Shown: positions 1 to 12,185 of the stretch, piece by piece | Layout: each line of letters opens with the position of its first letter | How positions within the stretch are numbered: the stretch's first letter is position 1 | Assembly (NCBI RefSeq): GCF_000226115.1 | Contig: NC_016457.1 | Location: 4,402,001-4,466,000, forward strand | Length of the DNA: 64,000 nt | Direction: 5' to 3' | DNA from: Thermothielavioides terrestris NRRL 8126 | Taxonomy: Eukaryota; Ascomycota; Sordariomycetes; Sordariales; Chaetomiaceae | Position numbers and translations under genes: made by a program | The notes under the pieces: model-generated | The model's database searches: none | What the model was told of the DNA's origin: nothing | The model's input: the letters and a program-made list of their open reading frames with translations, nothing else

Positions 1-1949
1 CTCTAGCCAAAGTCTTTTCGTCCCTCGCCCCAATAGCAATATAGTTTCTAAAACTTGCCTATTGCGTTTATATATAGGATCGCTAAAATGTTAGTCGCTG
101 CTACTACTCTTAGAGGTAGAGGCGTAGGCCATTATCCTAACGACGATAATAACGAAGACTACAATGTAAATGCCTCTAGGATAATCCCGTTGTAGACCCA
201 AGTCGCTTACTAACTACGATGTTATAGAACTGAAATAATCGCTAGAAGAATGATAAGCTATCGATTAGTAGGTTCGTTATTAAAGGAGACTCCGACAACA
301 AGGAAAACGAACTACTCTTCGATAAAGGAGAGTTCTATATATAGTATATCGCTTACCTCCTTAGTAGCACTAAGGTCGAATATACCCCTAGCTATAGCAA
401 ATCCTATAAGGAATATTGTAAAGCCTATACAATATATAAGTAGGACTCTACGTTATAGGCAATAAACCTTTGCCTTTGGTCTAGTCTAAAGAAAATTCTT
501 AAAGTATACAATATAGGCTAGGCTATCGAGACCTTCGCCTAGAAGAAGATAAGCTTATAGCTTGCCTACTATATAGTCTTTAAACGTAAATTCTAGAAGC
601 TAGCTTAGTCTTTCTAAACTACTTTTAACAATATATAGGCGTACTATATTCCTATTTAGCCGATACTATTTCCCTTATCTACTACCAAGTGGACCCTGAC
701 TTATATCGTCCTTTAGACTTTAGTTACCTCCTCTACTATACTAAGCCGCTATAGGGCCCTAGTGCTCTACAATCTACCTACTTCCTCCCTAAACGCCTCT
801 ACTTAGCTAGCTACCTACTTAACTTATTACCTAATAAGTAATAAAGAAGCCTACTAGTATAAAATACGCTACTTAGTCGACGCTATTACAACTATTATTA
901 ATATTAACAATCGTCTTGTCGATTATATTTTAAATTCGCTATAGTCTAGCCCCTCTCTATAGGGCGGCTATAGTTCAACTCCTACTAGGCGCAACATTAC
1001 CCTAGTCCCCTTCGCCCTATATCCTTAACACTACTCGTCTTTATCTACTAAAGACCTTATATATATCCGCTATAAATGTATTAATCCTCCTCCCTAAACC
1101 CTTAGTAGGTCTAATAAGCAGCTAATTATAGAGGTGCTCTCGTCGCTAGATAAAGGTGCTATATATTCGCCTATTAGCGACCTAGTACTATCTAGAGACG
1201 AAGAGGCTATAGAGTAGGGCTAGAGACAGCCCTATCTCCTATCGCGACCCCATCCCTATTTCATTCTACGCTTCGACCCTCTATCGAACCAACCTACCGA
1301 CTAGAGTAATTACAATAATTTTAATATCCGCCCTCGTCCTACCTTAGAGATCTTAGAGTAGATTATATATCGGCTATCGACCCTACCTCCTATTAGCTTA
1401 CACCTAGGTATCCTATAATACTATAGGGTTGACGCCAAGGTAAGGCTAGAGGACTATCTACATTTAAGGAAGTAGACTTAATTGACGTATCGAGATCTCT
1501 CTACGCTTATATTTCTTTTATTATCTTTTCGTAATAAAGCTATAGCCAGACGTATTAGAATAACTATACGCCTAGTAGTACTACCGAGCTATATTCGTTT
1601 TATTATTGTCGTTTCTTATAGAGTAGTCTATATATAAATATTGCGTTTTCCTTTCCTCCTCTAGTTCAACGCTAGCCTATCGTTATATTATACGTCTCCC
1701 TATTCCCGTTTAAACTTATTGAGTATAGCAGTATCTAAGAAGTTCTCTAAAGGCTCCTATATTAGTTTATTATAACCTACCTACTTAACGTATATATCGT
1801 AGTTGTTTCCTTTCCCCTTAGCGTTCTAAGCTTTAAAGATCGCCTCTACCCTATACTCCTACTAAAGAACACCCTCCTCCGATATAACCTATATAAGGTT
1901 TAGCTACTTATTTATAACTTTCTATAAAGGGAGTAGATTAGAGGCTACT

Positions 1950-4900
1950 TACTCAACTAGATCGATATAGAAGGTCGAGTATAGACCACTTAGTATATCG
2001 AGCATCATCGTCAAAGGGGTAGGTACTATAACCACCTTATACTTAGTATTTAGCTAATTAAGTTTCTTACTAGGGCGATTCGTCTTTATATTATATAGAG
2101 AAAGCTATACCTTGTCCTCTACTTTGAACCTCTTAGCTAAGTAGTAGGAGCGGTTTATATTCGTCTATTACTACTACTATATATATATAATAGCTACTTA
2201 GGTCTACTCTATTCCCTTCTTTAAATAGTAGAAGAACCTAGTAGTATAACTCTCCGAGGTCGCTATAGGCGTCGTTGAGATTGTAATAAGTTATATAGAG
2301 CTTATATTAAACCTATAGAGAAGGTAGTTCAAGCTTACCCTAGTTATAGACGAGTCCCTATTATTAAATATAAACTAATAGGCTAGGAGGTATTTAGGCT
2401 AGTCGTACTATACAAAGAAGACGAAGATCTAGAGGATAGCCTATACCTCTTAGTTGACCTATTCTATTCCCCTATCCGTCTAGGGATAGTAAGAAGTCGA
2501 TAGGAGCTACTCTACCCCTATCGCCTTATATAGCGTAGTCTAGAACCTACTTAACTAGTTCGACCTATAGTCGGTTATAATTTAAGTTAAGAACCTATAG
2601 AAGCGCTACTATACATTATAGAACTAGAGGGTATACTCTTCCACTCCTATCAAGTATATCGCTTTAAGCTATATATACTTAGAGAGGCGGTCGGTAATCA
2701 CTATAAAGTAGCTAGGCGCCCCTTCGTCTCTTATAGGGAGGTCGGTTATAAAGTTAATGGAGATCTACTTCTAAAAGCGATTAGGGATAGACAAAGGTTG
2801 TAAAAGCCTTTAACATAGTTGCTAAGAGATCTTGCTCCAATGGCATTGGTTATAGTTCCTAATAAACTGCTTTATATTAGACGATATAAGGTCCTAGTAG
2901 TAATCTCTTTAGAGTATTTTAAATAGCCTATTGCACCCTAGGTGTCCTAATATAGCTAAGTTATAGATCTACTAAATGATTATAGTAGTTAGAGGCTCCT
3001 ATATAGGGAGCTAGAGACAGCTATAGAACTAGAGTGCGCCTTATATATTAAAAGAATAGTCTACGATCTAGGTTTATACTATATTCGCCTCCTTTAGAAA
3101 CTTCTAAGCTCCGTCGTAAATAGCTTAGAGCTAGTAAGTATAGTACTTATCTCCAACAATACCCTTGTCCTATAGGGCTATAAGCTACTTATCTTTAAAA
3201 AGCGTCTCTCCTATAGGCAACCTAGCCTCCTCTTATACACTAGTCTAGTATACCTTGATCGGAGAGAATAGCTAAGCGATATACTAGCTATCTTTAGGCT
3301 CGTCTTATTTATACTAAAAGAGCGTATTAGGGTATAAAGCCTAGGATCCTAGCCAGTACTTTAGCTCGAAGTTGAATAGAGAGAGCGTCTCCGCCTATCG
3401 AGCCTACTATTCACTAATTGGACGTAGCTAGGTAAAGTACTTAAAGTTCTTATAGTCGGTCAAAATAGTAAAGGGGGCTACTATACTTCGAAGCTCCGCT
3501 AACTAAGCTTTGAGATATAAGATAATAGCTAATAGCTCTTTATTATAGATAGTATAATTACATTTAGTAGAGCTTAGTTTTACAAAGTAGTAGGCTATAG
3601 AGTAAAGAACCCTATCCTCTCCCTACTAAGATAAATATCTACTAAGTACTATACTAGAATAGTCTACTTCTATAATCGTCTCTCTCTTAGGATTCTATTA
3701 GGCAAAGATCGACTCTAATATAAATGTAGCCTTAAGTATATCGAAGGCGTCCTACTCCTCTTTGCCCTAGTGGAAAGGGACGTTCTTATAGGTAAAGTAT
3801 ATTAATAGGGCTATCTTCTTAGAGAAGTTAAAGATAAAATCGCAATAGAAATTAGTGAATCCTAGGAAGCTCTATACTCCTTGGACCTTATAGGGTACCT
3901 CCTACTTATAGATAGCCTTGATCTTCTTAGGGTTAGGGTAGATATAGACCTTAGCCTCTACAATATACCTTAGGTACTTAACTTCCTTTATCGTAAATAT
4001 ATATTTCTTAAGGTCTAGGTTAAAGCCTATATCCCTTAGTCTTCGAAGGACCTTATATACCTTCCTTATATAGTCCTTTTAGCTCTTGCTCAAGTATATT
4101 AAAACGTTGTTAAAGTATATCGTTATATAGTCTTCTAACGTTAGACTAAAGGCGTTGTTAATATATCTCTAGAACGTTGTAGAAGTACCTATAAGCCTAA
4201 AGGGGTAGACTAGCTATTTAAATAGTCTAAACCTTATATAAAACGCTATAAGGTACTTATCTCCCTTAGTTATTTAGATATAATAGAATATAGCCCTAAC
4301 GTCTAGCTTCGTAAGCTATTTGGCCCTAGCTAAGGACCAAAGAGTCTCCTTAATTAGGGGGAGTAGGTACTAATCTTACTTAGTAATCTTATTTAAAGCT
4401 CAGTAGTCTATATAGAACCTCTATCCTCCTCTTAGCTTCTTTATAAAGAGGACTAGGGCGACTACCAATAAGGAGCTTACCTAGATCTATCCTTTATCTA
4501 ATAGGTCTACGACCTACTTCTAAATCTCTAGGAGATAGTCCCTTAGTATATTATATAAGGGTCCCTATAAGAGCTTAGGAGGTTTTCTATCTAAGCCTAT
4601 CTTAAGACAGATATAATAGTTGGCCTCCCTCTAATAGGGGGGAAGGTCGTTCGCCTTCTCCTTATCGAAGAGGTTAGCAAAGTTATATAGCTCCTTTAGC
4701 AAAGCGATCTTCGGGTCTAGGTCGATATTGGGCTAGGAGATAGCCACTCTCAATATAGTAGTTATCTTATAGATACTAATAACGAGGAATATGTCTTATA
4801 CCTCTTTAGACTTCTTCCTTTATACCCTATAGGCCAAGTCTATAAATACTATACCTATAATTAGGGTAGCGTTAGCTTCTTTCCACTATAAGGAGCATTT

Positions 4901-5070
4901 ATATACCTATAGGCCGCTTTACAAATTGATAATAAGGACTCTATTAGCTAGGTTTAGTACAATTCTACAGTAGTTTATCTAGGGGAGCCCTAATATAACG
5001 TTGTAGGCTAGCCTTAGTACTATATAAAATATAGTAGTACTAATCTACCTATCGACGTCCATTGTAATAT
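1950..5070 (-). pseudogene. gypsy pol relic: protease end, RT, RNase H, integrase
   Basis: Reading the minus strand, a YNVILGLP-like retropepsin end occurs near 4990. The reverse transcriptase catalytic box near 4095-4140 reads IYFNNVLIYLSK, where gypsy elements have a DD pair before VLIYS; both Asp codons have become Asn codons by G-to-A change. Downstream, NPKKIKAI-like and SFLGFTNFYCDFI-like segments match the RT to RNase H connection, and KCNYTIYNKELLAI matches gypsy RNase H. An integrase core follows to about 2000. The frame is interrupted by many TAG/TAA codons and is certainly inactive. Confidence 0.8.
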
Positions 5071-5464
5071 AGGCAATATATATAATTTTCTTTATAATTT
5101 ACACCTCTTTAACTATAATACCTAGGGTATAGGGAGTTAATAAGCTTATCTACTCGATCTTTAACCTCTAATATACTCTCTCGCTAATAGCTCTATAGCT
5201 CTAGTACCTACTATCTACTTATACGTTTATAAAACTAAAGGAGTTTAGAAAAATAGAGATAAGAAAGGAGGGCTTATCTATTCTCTCTCTAATCTCTATA
5301 AACTCGTTCTATAAATGGCTAGGTCCTTTTAGCCCCTATATAAAACTTTGTATAAGGGCTACTCTTTTCCCTCCTCCTCCTTAGAAGGGGAATCCTCCTC
5401 TATCTATTCCTTAGCCTCCAACTTATTGATATCAACCTAAGGAGCTAGTCTCTTAGCTAGGGCG

Positions 5465-5515
5465 AAGGGATAGGTAGCTACAAAGTGGCCTTAGCGTCTA
5501 TAATAGATATAGGCT
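5465..5515 (-). pseudogene. gag zinc knuckle relic, all three Cys mutated to Tyr
   Basis: The minus strand reads YIYYRR*GHFVATYP. Replacing Tyr by Cys (TAT/TAC from TGT/TGC) and the stop by Gln gives a perfect CX2CX4HX4C retroviral-type knuckle. It lies about 500 bp upstream of the protease relic in element order, as expected for the gag C-terminus. It is a compact illustration of RIP, every change being G to A or C to T. Confidence 0.75.
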
Positions 5516-7020
5516 TTGGCCTATTAGCGCGCTATATATACTTTGTTGTTTATCTACTTCGCCTATAGTATATTCGCACTTCGTTTTCCTCCGTTCTACT
5601 ACTACTTTCCTCTACGACCTTTATTAGCTCCCCCCTAGGCTAGGGCAATATAGATCATATTGATCCCAATTATCAGTATATCTCTATCTATATCCTTCTC
5701 TATATCTATATTAGGCCTAGGTCGCTTACCCTAGGACCGCTAGTGTCGTTCCTCTAGATAAAGGGCCTCTAGGTCGATAGCGATCTTATAATACTTTATA
5801 ACGACTATAATATAGTCGTTCTATAGGACCCCCCGTCCTATTGTAATATACTTCAACTTTAAGGAGAGACATCATTATAGTCTAATAAGTTATACCTCGT
5901 TGCTTTAATTAAATCTTCTAGCCTTCAATAGCTTTACCTTAAAGTAAATAATAAAGGAGGAGAATAGTTCATTATCTCTTTAGTAGAGTATATCTAACTT
6001 CATTAAGGCTATAACCTATTTATAGAGGTTTATATAGACTATTATAAGATATTTAAGAAACGCTCCTAGGTCGTAGTTGTAGCTAGGTCCTCCCAACTTA
6101 TAAAAGGCTACGACCTTAGCCTAGATCCCTTAGCTAAGGTTCCCCTAAATAAATACCTACTAGTTGTAAGGACCTCCGATAAAGTCCTAGTCCGCTACTA
6201 GGATATATACTATCGTAGCCCTTTAGACGGCAAAGAGCTCCTTTTTACTATCGAAGGGTTGTCCTATAGGGAGGCGCTTCTACTATATCTAAGGAGCTAC
6301 TAGAGCTATAGTATTAGTCGTTGGAGCCTAGGCGTTTACTACTATAGGGGCGTTTATAGTCTAAGCTATAGTAATCTAGGCTATATAAAGTTCCTCTATA
6401 GTTATATTCTAATATACGATCGTCTCCTATAAGAGTTGAAAGTGTTTATAGACCTAATCTAGGTCTAGGACCTACAGGACACCTAGGTTGTTTATAGTAG
6501 CGTCTAGCCTACTTGGTACTAGCGTCGAAACGCCTAGTGTACTACTCTCGTCTATATCTAGAAATAATAGCTGCTCTATCTACGTAAAGGTAGTTGAACT
6601 ATAACGTACTAGCCTTATAGCGTCTGCAGATAAGCGTACGATATTCTATTTAACTATCTTAAGGAAAGGAAAAGGAGAAGTATAGGCTACGGTCCTTGTG
6701 TATAGAGTTTTTAGGGGCTCGCGGAGTGGGTTCGGGCCGACGTTATTCTGGGCGCGAGGCGGGCCTACTACGGGTCCGCCCTAGGGCCGCCACGGATCCT
6801 AGGCGTAGCCCCCACATACCTAGCCTGGGTACAGCCTGGTCCGTAATATCGAACTGCCAATACGCCTACTAAGCGTGGCTAATAGGGCCTACAAAAGGAA
6901 TACGATGTACCTATAGGCGATTCGTAGCGCCCTCGATAAGATCCTAGATAGGCAAGGATCCTAAGGTAGATAGCCACTATGTATATACATCAAGGGCATT
7001 GTCTTCCACATCTATAAGCG

Positions 7021-7280
7021 TGATATAGGGTAGGCTAGAATGGGGGGGTCATGTGACCCATATGTCTATGTATATAGATTAGATAAGGGTGCTCTGCGCC
7101 CCGCGTTGCAGACTTTGCAGCGCTAGGCCCATTCGGGCAGGCGGTGTGCGCACATGTGTTCTGCCCTGCAGACACATATTTCTTGGCGCACCACCGCTCG
7201 GATCTTCGATCCACCACCATCATTAATCTACATCTTGTTATTCTACGCATCTAGCCACCTTTCCGTATTTTTCTACATCA
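7021..7280 (+). repeat. 5' LTR of the 2141-bp element
   Basis: 260 bp, TG...CA ends, direct repeat of 8902-9161. It contains a GTCATGTGAC palindrome near 7049. Confidence 0.92.
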
Positions 7281-7359
7281 AGTGGTAGCTACGACTACAA
7301 GATCGATGGCCTAACCATCTCCTTCTTCTTCTTTTCTTTTCGGGCCCTCTAGTGAACTT

Positions 7360-7800
7360 TAGGTAATCGGAGTGTTCAGACGCGAATCGCCTATATCGCT
7401 GTCGAACTCTAGGTAGACAGCCTTACAATCGCTTCGCGAGCTTCTTCAACTACTTCGAATCGATGAACTTAGGTACTCGATTTGGCCTAGATCTATTCGG
7501 CGAACTTAGGTAACTGTTGTGATCTAGTCGACTATGTTACGGCGATAACCACCGAACTTTAAGTAGGTAGCCGTTCAGAATATAGTCAACCATCTCTATC
7601 TTCGACGGTATCGTAGGCGATAACTATCGAACTTTGAGTAGATGGCCATCTACGATATTGTCAGCTGACTGCCTGGCGTACAATACTATCGAACTTTAAG
7701 TAGGTGGCTATACACGATCTAGTCAACTATCCGACGAACCTTTAACTAGGCCCTCGTCGACCACCCGCCTGACAAACCTTTGACTAGGCCCTCGTCAGAC
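7360..7800 (+). repeat. Degenerate tandem units in the leader of the 2141-bp element
   Basis: The motif CGAACTTTAAGTAGGTGGC and variants (CGAACTTAGGTAAC, CGAACTTTGAGTAGATGGC, CGAACCTTTAACTAGG) recur roughly every 60-80 bp between the 5' LTR and the gag-like frame, with intervening GATCTAGTCAACTAT-like segments. The units are imperfect and partly blurred by RIP. Confidence 0.6.
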
Positions 7801-7876
7801 CACTTCGATCGAACGCTTCCAGCTCCGACAAGCCGGATTGGAGCCAATCTTTGATCGACTAATTGAGCGCTTCGCA

Positions 7877-8400
7877 ATGGATCGTCAGGTGGCCATTACG
7901 AAGTTCAACACTGGCCGACTGGCTATCTGGCATATCGTAGAGGACCCAGATGCCCTAGTGAATTTCTTCTAGGCGAAACTACGGTACACGCGAGCTGTAG
8001 GGTATATCAACTATAACAACTCGAATTGGTATAGCGTAGCCGGCACCATCTACAATCGGCTAGATTCAACTATTATAAGCTTCCTTCCACGGCCAAAGAC
8101 CAAATACACCCTAGCGCAATATATACGTAAGATCACCGAAGTACGACCGACTCTCCTTACGGTAGCTTACGAGAAGTATTGGAAGGATAGCCAGAAGGAT
8201 GCCTAGAAAGAGGCTTGGAAGGATTCCTAGGAAGACACCCCGAGCGACAATGATCACTGCGAAGGCCACTAAGGGCAGTGCCAAGGATCTTCTTAGCCCA
8301 GGTAGAACGGCCTAAACTACGGTACAGAAAGATCACAGCATATCCGAGCCAAGGATCACAGTATAGGCGATCGGCAATAGCGATACGAAACATAGGCACA
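7877..8400 (+). pseudogene. gag-like relic of the 2141-bp element
   Basis: From ATG 7877 the frame reads MDRQVAITKFNTGRLAIWHI and continues with only TAG stops (such as FF*AKLRYTRAVGYINY, QKDA*KEAW), that is, former Gln codons. The charged, Lys/Glu-rich continuation fits a retrotransposon gag, but no zinc knuckle was seen and the family is not recognised. Confidence 0.5.
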
Positions 8401-8901
8401 CGGCAAGGAGCATAGTTCGGAAGGCCAACGGCTAGTACATTACACCCATTGGTACACCCTCTAGCACACTGGATACTAGGCAGGAAGATTATACTAATTG
8501 GCGTAGTGCCTAGGCGCTATAGCATCGCGGAATACGACACTACTAGCTAGATGGCTATAGCCAGCACTAGAAGAACCCTATTCCGATTTGACAGGAGGAT
8601 ATAGAAGAGTATAGAAATTGCGAAAATCGCGAAAATCGCAGAATTGGCTGATTCTACAGTTTTAAGCTAGAAAAGCTCAAATCTATAGAGAAATTCGAGA
8701 TGTAGCTAGTTCAATCAACATAGCCCAAATCAGATCAATTCGCCACCTACGCTCCCAACCAATAAGTTATCGCAATGGCTTAGCTACCACCCTATATCGG
8801 CACCGTAGAATGCGATATAGTGGAAGGATGGCAATCCGAAGGCATGATCCGGATTCGGAAGGCAATGAGGGCATTGCAGTTTTCTTTTGTAGGCCCGCAC
8901 T

Positions 8902-9161
8902 TGATACAGGGTAGGCTGGAATAGGGGGGTCATATGACCTATATGTCTATGTACGTAGATTAGATAAGGGTGCCCTACGCCCCACGTTGCAGACTTTGCA
9001 GCGCTAGGCCCATTCGGGCAGGCGGTGTACGCACATGTGTTCTGCCTTGCAGACACATATTTCTTGGCGCACCACCGCCCGGATCTTCGATCCACCACCA
9101 TCATCAATCTACATCTTGTTATTCTGCGCATCTAGCCACCTTTCCGCATTTTTCTGCATCA
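8902..9161 (+). repeat. 3' LTR of the 2141-bp element
   Basis: 260 bp, direct repeat of 7021-7280, followed by the second AAGCG target-site copy at 9162-9166. Confidence 0.92.
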
Positions 9162-9586
9162 AAGCGCGTACAGCCGCCTAGCAATCCAATAGGTATTTAG
9201 TGCTGGCGAGCTAATATTACGAAGAGCCTTAAGATATATAGCAATCTGCGATTTACTATAGCCGAACCGCTTAGCCACAATACGAAGAGAGGGTATTGTA
9301 TAGCCATTAGCCTTACCTCGAAGGTAGTTAGCATAGTAGCGTACAAAGGCGTTGTTAAGCCAGCGGGCGGCGTATACACTAGGCAGCTTAGGCAGGTAGT
9401 TCGAAGATCTAGGCATAGCGCGTCAAAACACTATAAAAAAACATTACCACTTGTAGGTTAGCTGGCGGCAATAGCTTCAAATTGATACGGTTGACGCGGT
9501 CATGATCCCCCGTGCTAGGACGCGTTCGTATACAAATTTAGGTGGGGAGGTGTCCGTTTTTTTTGGGGTGTCCAGCAATTTTGTAC

Positions 9587-9611
9587 CCCTCTCTCCCGGA
9601 GGGAGAGAGGG
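9587..9611. repeat. Perfect 11-bp inverted repeat (hairpin)
   Basis: CCCTCTCTCCC at 9587-9597 and its reverse complement at 9601-9611 are separated by GGA. It lies in a 400-bp stretch (9420-9826) without a recognisable gene, just inside the repeat block beside the gene island. Confidence 0.7.
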
Positions 9612-9825
9612 CTGTGAAAATACCCACTTTTCCTTCCGCCCTCGGGTAGTGTGGTGGGCGCTGTCGAGGGCGCTGTTGACGTCATAGTAGAGCAGTGTAG
9701 CCACGGCAAGCCAGTTCAACCATCGTAAGCAGGTTTCACCACCGCAAGCCGGTTCAACTGACTACCTGGTACCGCGAGCTGCCCTGGTTCAACCACCCGG
9801 GTTAGTGGTGAGGGTTCGGGTTAAC

Positions 9826-9927
<102 letters not shown>

Positions 9928-10229
9928 GCGATCGCATCAGCCTCGGCCCGATCACGCTTCGCTTCACCACTTACCGTGGTGTGACACAGTCAGGTGTCTT
10001 GCAACCTTAGGTAAGGCCAGATCCAGCCAGGGTTTGTTTCCTCCCTCTCATCCTCACAACTCTCGGAAACAAGGCGTGCATTTTTGAAGGTCTATTATGA
10101 GATGAGGCATACCCAGTTATCCAGTTCTAATGCTAAAGAACAACGAGACCGCCCATTTTGGTATCCAACCCATGCGATGAACCCAGACCCCCACCGGAGA
10201 TGCAAACCACTCTATTACCGCGACGCCTT

Positions 10230-10508
10230 CTATGCAAACGAATTCCTCGTGTTGACCCGGTCAATATCGTACGGGTTGCCCTCGTACAATGACCTAGCCG
10301 CCACCGACGACGCCCTCGACCGTGCCCTCGAGAGCTGGCTCGACGGCCTGGATCCCCGCGCACCGATCGGCGCGTACGTCGGCTGGTCCGGCTCCTCTTC
10401 CGCCGCCGTGGCCTCCGAGGAGTCGCCCCCGCCGTGCGGCGTCCGGGCCTCCTTTTCGGCGTCCTTGTCCTCCAGCACTTCCTCCTGCTCTTCCGGCTCC
10501 GACTCCTC

Positions 10509-10542
<34 letters not shown>

Positions 10543-12185
10543 AGCTGGCGCATGAACAACAGCGACTGCGCGGCGTACTTACAGCGCTCCCGGATGACCC
10601 CGCCGTACTTGTAGAAGAGGAACGGGAAGGGCACGCAGGCGAGCGCCAGGAAGGCCGGGATGCTGGACGCCCAGTGGATGCCCAGATTCTGATACATGTA
10701 GGTGGTGAATAGCGGGAACGCGGCGCCGAACAGCGACCGGAGGACCGAGTTGGCCGCGAGGACGGACGCGGCGAAGATGGTGTAAGCGTCGATCAGGTAG
10801 TTCATGATGCTGAGGAAGACGAGGACCATGCCGAAGCCGAAGGGCACGCCGGCGGCCACGCTGGCCATCCAGTGGATGGATGTGTAATTCGTCCAAGCGA
10901 ACCAGAAGAGACCGATCGGGAGGGCGACGCAGCCGACGAGGGCAGGAGGCAGGCGGGCTTCGGGCGGGGCGAAACCGCCGTGCTTGTCTTCGGTGAGGAT
11001 GTACCGCTTGTTATCCCAGATGTTGTACGAGACGGCACCGACCATCCCGACGACGAGGGCGCAGAACGGCAGGCCGCCGATGCCCTGGTTCCAACCGCGG
11101 TTCTGCTGATAGACGATGGGGTAGGCGGCGAAGAGCATGTACAGCGTACCGTAGATGATGGCCATGTAGATGCTGAGGAGCAGGACGATGGGCTCGCGGA
11201 AGAGAAGGATCCAGGGGCGGCTCAGGGCCGTCTTGAGAGACTGGAACAAGGTGACCTTGCCGCGATCGTGATCGATCTTGCTCACATAGACCTTCCCGGT
11301 CATCTTGGAGAGCTTGGCGGCACGTCGGCGGAGGAGGACTAGGGCGTAAGTCTCGGGCACGAGCATAGCTCCGATGATCCAAAGAGCACCAGAGAAGATG
11401 GTCAGGAAGCCCATGACCCATCGCCAACCTGGGAGGCAGACGTCAGTGAGTGCACGGCTGGAGAGAGACACGGTGGACGGAATCCACTACGCACCAGCAT
11501 TCATCCCCAGAAAACCGCCGATAACAGGACCCAACGCGGGACCCAAGAACGGCGCGGCCGCGAACAGCGACATGGCCAAGCCTCGCTGGGCGGCCGGGAA
11601 CATGTCGGCGATGATACCGCCAGCGTTGGTCAGAGGCGAGGAGCCAAACGCGCCGGCAAAGAAGCGCATGATCAGTAGGGTCCAGCTGTTGTGCGCGCCC
11701 GTCGACCCCCCGTTAAAGGCCGTCAGCGCGGCGTAGGTCACGATGAACAAGATCTGACGGCCGAACATCTCGCTCAGGGGAGCCCACAGCAGCGGGCCGA
11801 TGGCGAAGCCCACGACGAAGAGGGACACGCCCAAAGTGGCGACCTCCTCGCCCATGTCCAGCTCGACCATCATCTCGCTGATGCCGCCCGTGTAGGCGGA
11901 CGAGATGAGGGCGACGGCCAGCGTGGCGATGGCCACGACGAGAGTGAGGAACCACTTCAGCACGGGGCTGAACAGCAGGGGGTTGCGCGGATCGTTGGGG
12001 ATCCAATGCACCAGATACGGGTCGTCTTCGGTGCCGGCGCCTTGGTAGGGGTAGTTCTGGACCTCGGGGGTGACGCCGGCCTGGTCGATGACGAGGCGCC
12101 AGTAGGGGATCTTGGTGGGCTGGACAGGTTCGAGGGAGTTGCCCTCCTTGGGGGAGTTGCCCTCCTTGTCACTGTTTTGAGACAT
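10230..12185 (-). CDS. MFS drug/polyamine transporter, DHA1-type
   Basis: Two exons, 12185-11495 and 11428-10230 (66-nt intron, donor GTGCGT, acceptor CTCCCAG), give 629 aa. The splice joins GMNAG to WRWVMGF, the usual end of the first six helices in this family. A long hydrophilic N-terminus (about 85 residues) precedes the helices. Motif A appears as LLWAPLSEMFGRQ near residue 130, and the family-typical PETYALVLLRRRA follows helix 6 near 250; a long cytoplasmic loop then separates the two six-helix halves. The C-terminus is a cytosolic tail with a polyglutamine run (CAG microsatellite, about 10515-10542), acidic residues and Ser/Arg-rich sequence. The family exports drugs or polyamines by proton antiport at the plasma membrane; the substrate cannot be read from sequence. 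It is the outermost gene of the island, divergent from the chaperone gene. Confidence 0.9.

Larger units (their letters stand above)
700..6660 (-). mobile_element. RIP-degraded Ty3/gypsy LTR retrotransposon (minus strand)
   Basis: On the minus strand the block reads, in element order, as a gag zinc knuckle (about 5468-5512), a retropepsin end (about 4960-5020), reverse transcriptase (about 4400-3950), RNase H (about 3850-3500) and integrase (about 3100-2000). No frame survives: stops are TAG/TAA where Gln or Trp is expected, CpA/TpG are nearly absent and TpA is very common, which is the RIP signature. I could not place LTRs, so both ends are estimates, and the element may continue past the left edge of the window. 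Sequence from 1 to about 700 is of the same composition but I recognise nothing in it. Confidence 0.8.
7021..9161 (+). mobile_element. 2141-bp LTR retrotransposon, gag-only, TSD AAGCG
   Basis: Two direct 260-bp repeats, each beginning TGATA and ending ATCA, bound the element. The five bases before it (7016-7020) and after it (9162-9166) are both AAGCG, a textbook integrase target duplication. Two bases after the 5' LTR comes TGGTAGC (7283), a plausible primer-binding site for a tRNA 3' end. The interior of 1621 bp holds a repeat-rich leader and one gag-like relic but no reverse transcriptase, protease or integrase, so it was non-autonomous or internally deleted. LTR differences are nearly all C/T and G/A. 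Confidence 0.9.
6655..9416 (-). pseudogene. Helix-turn-helix (pogo/Fot1-like?) transposase relic split by an LTR element
   Basis: The minus-strand frame starting at 9416 (MPRSSNYLPK...) contains an HTH-like segment LRIVAKRFGYSKSQIAIYLKAL and runs to 9162, where the 7021-9161 LTR element interrupts it. When that element and one copy of its AAGCG target duplication are removed, the frame continues from 7015 leftwards as IDVEDNALDVYT then WLSTLGSLPI, resembling the second, CENP-B-like HTH of pogo-family transposases, with only TAG-type stops. No catalytic DDE domain was recognised to about 6655. Assignment to pogo/Fot1 is inference from the double HTH; continuity across the insertion is seen directly. 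Confidence 0.5.
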
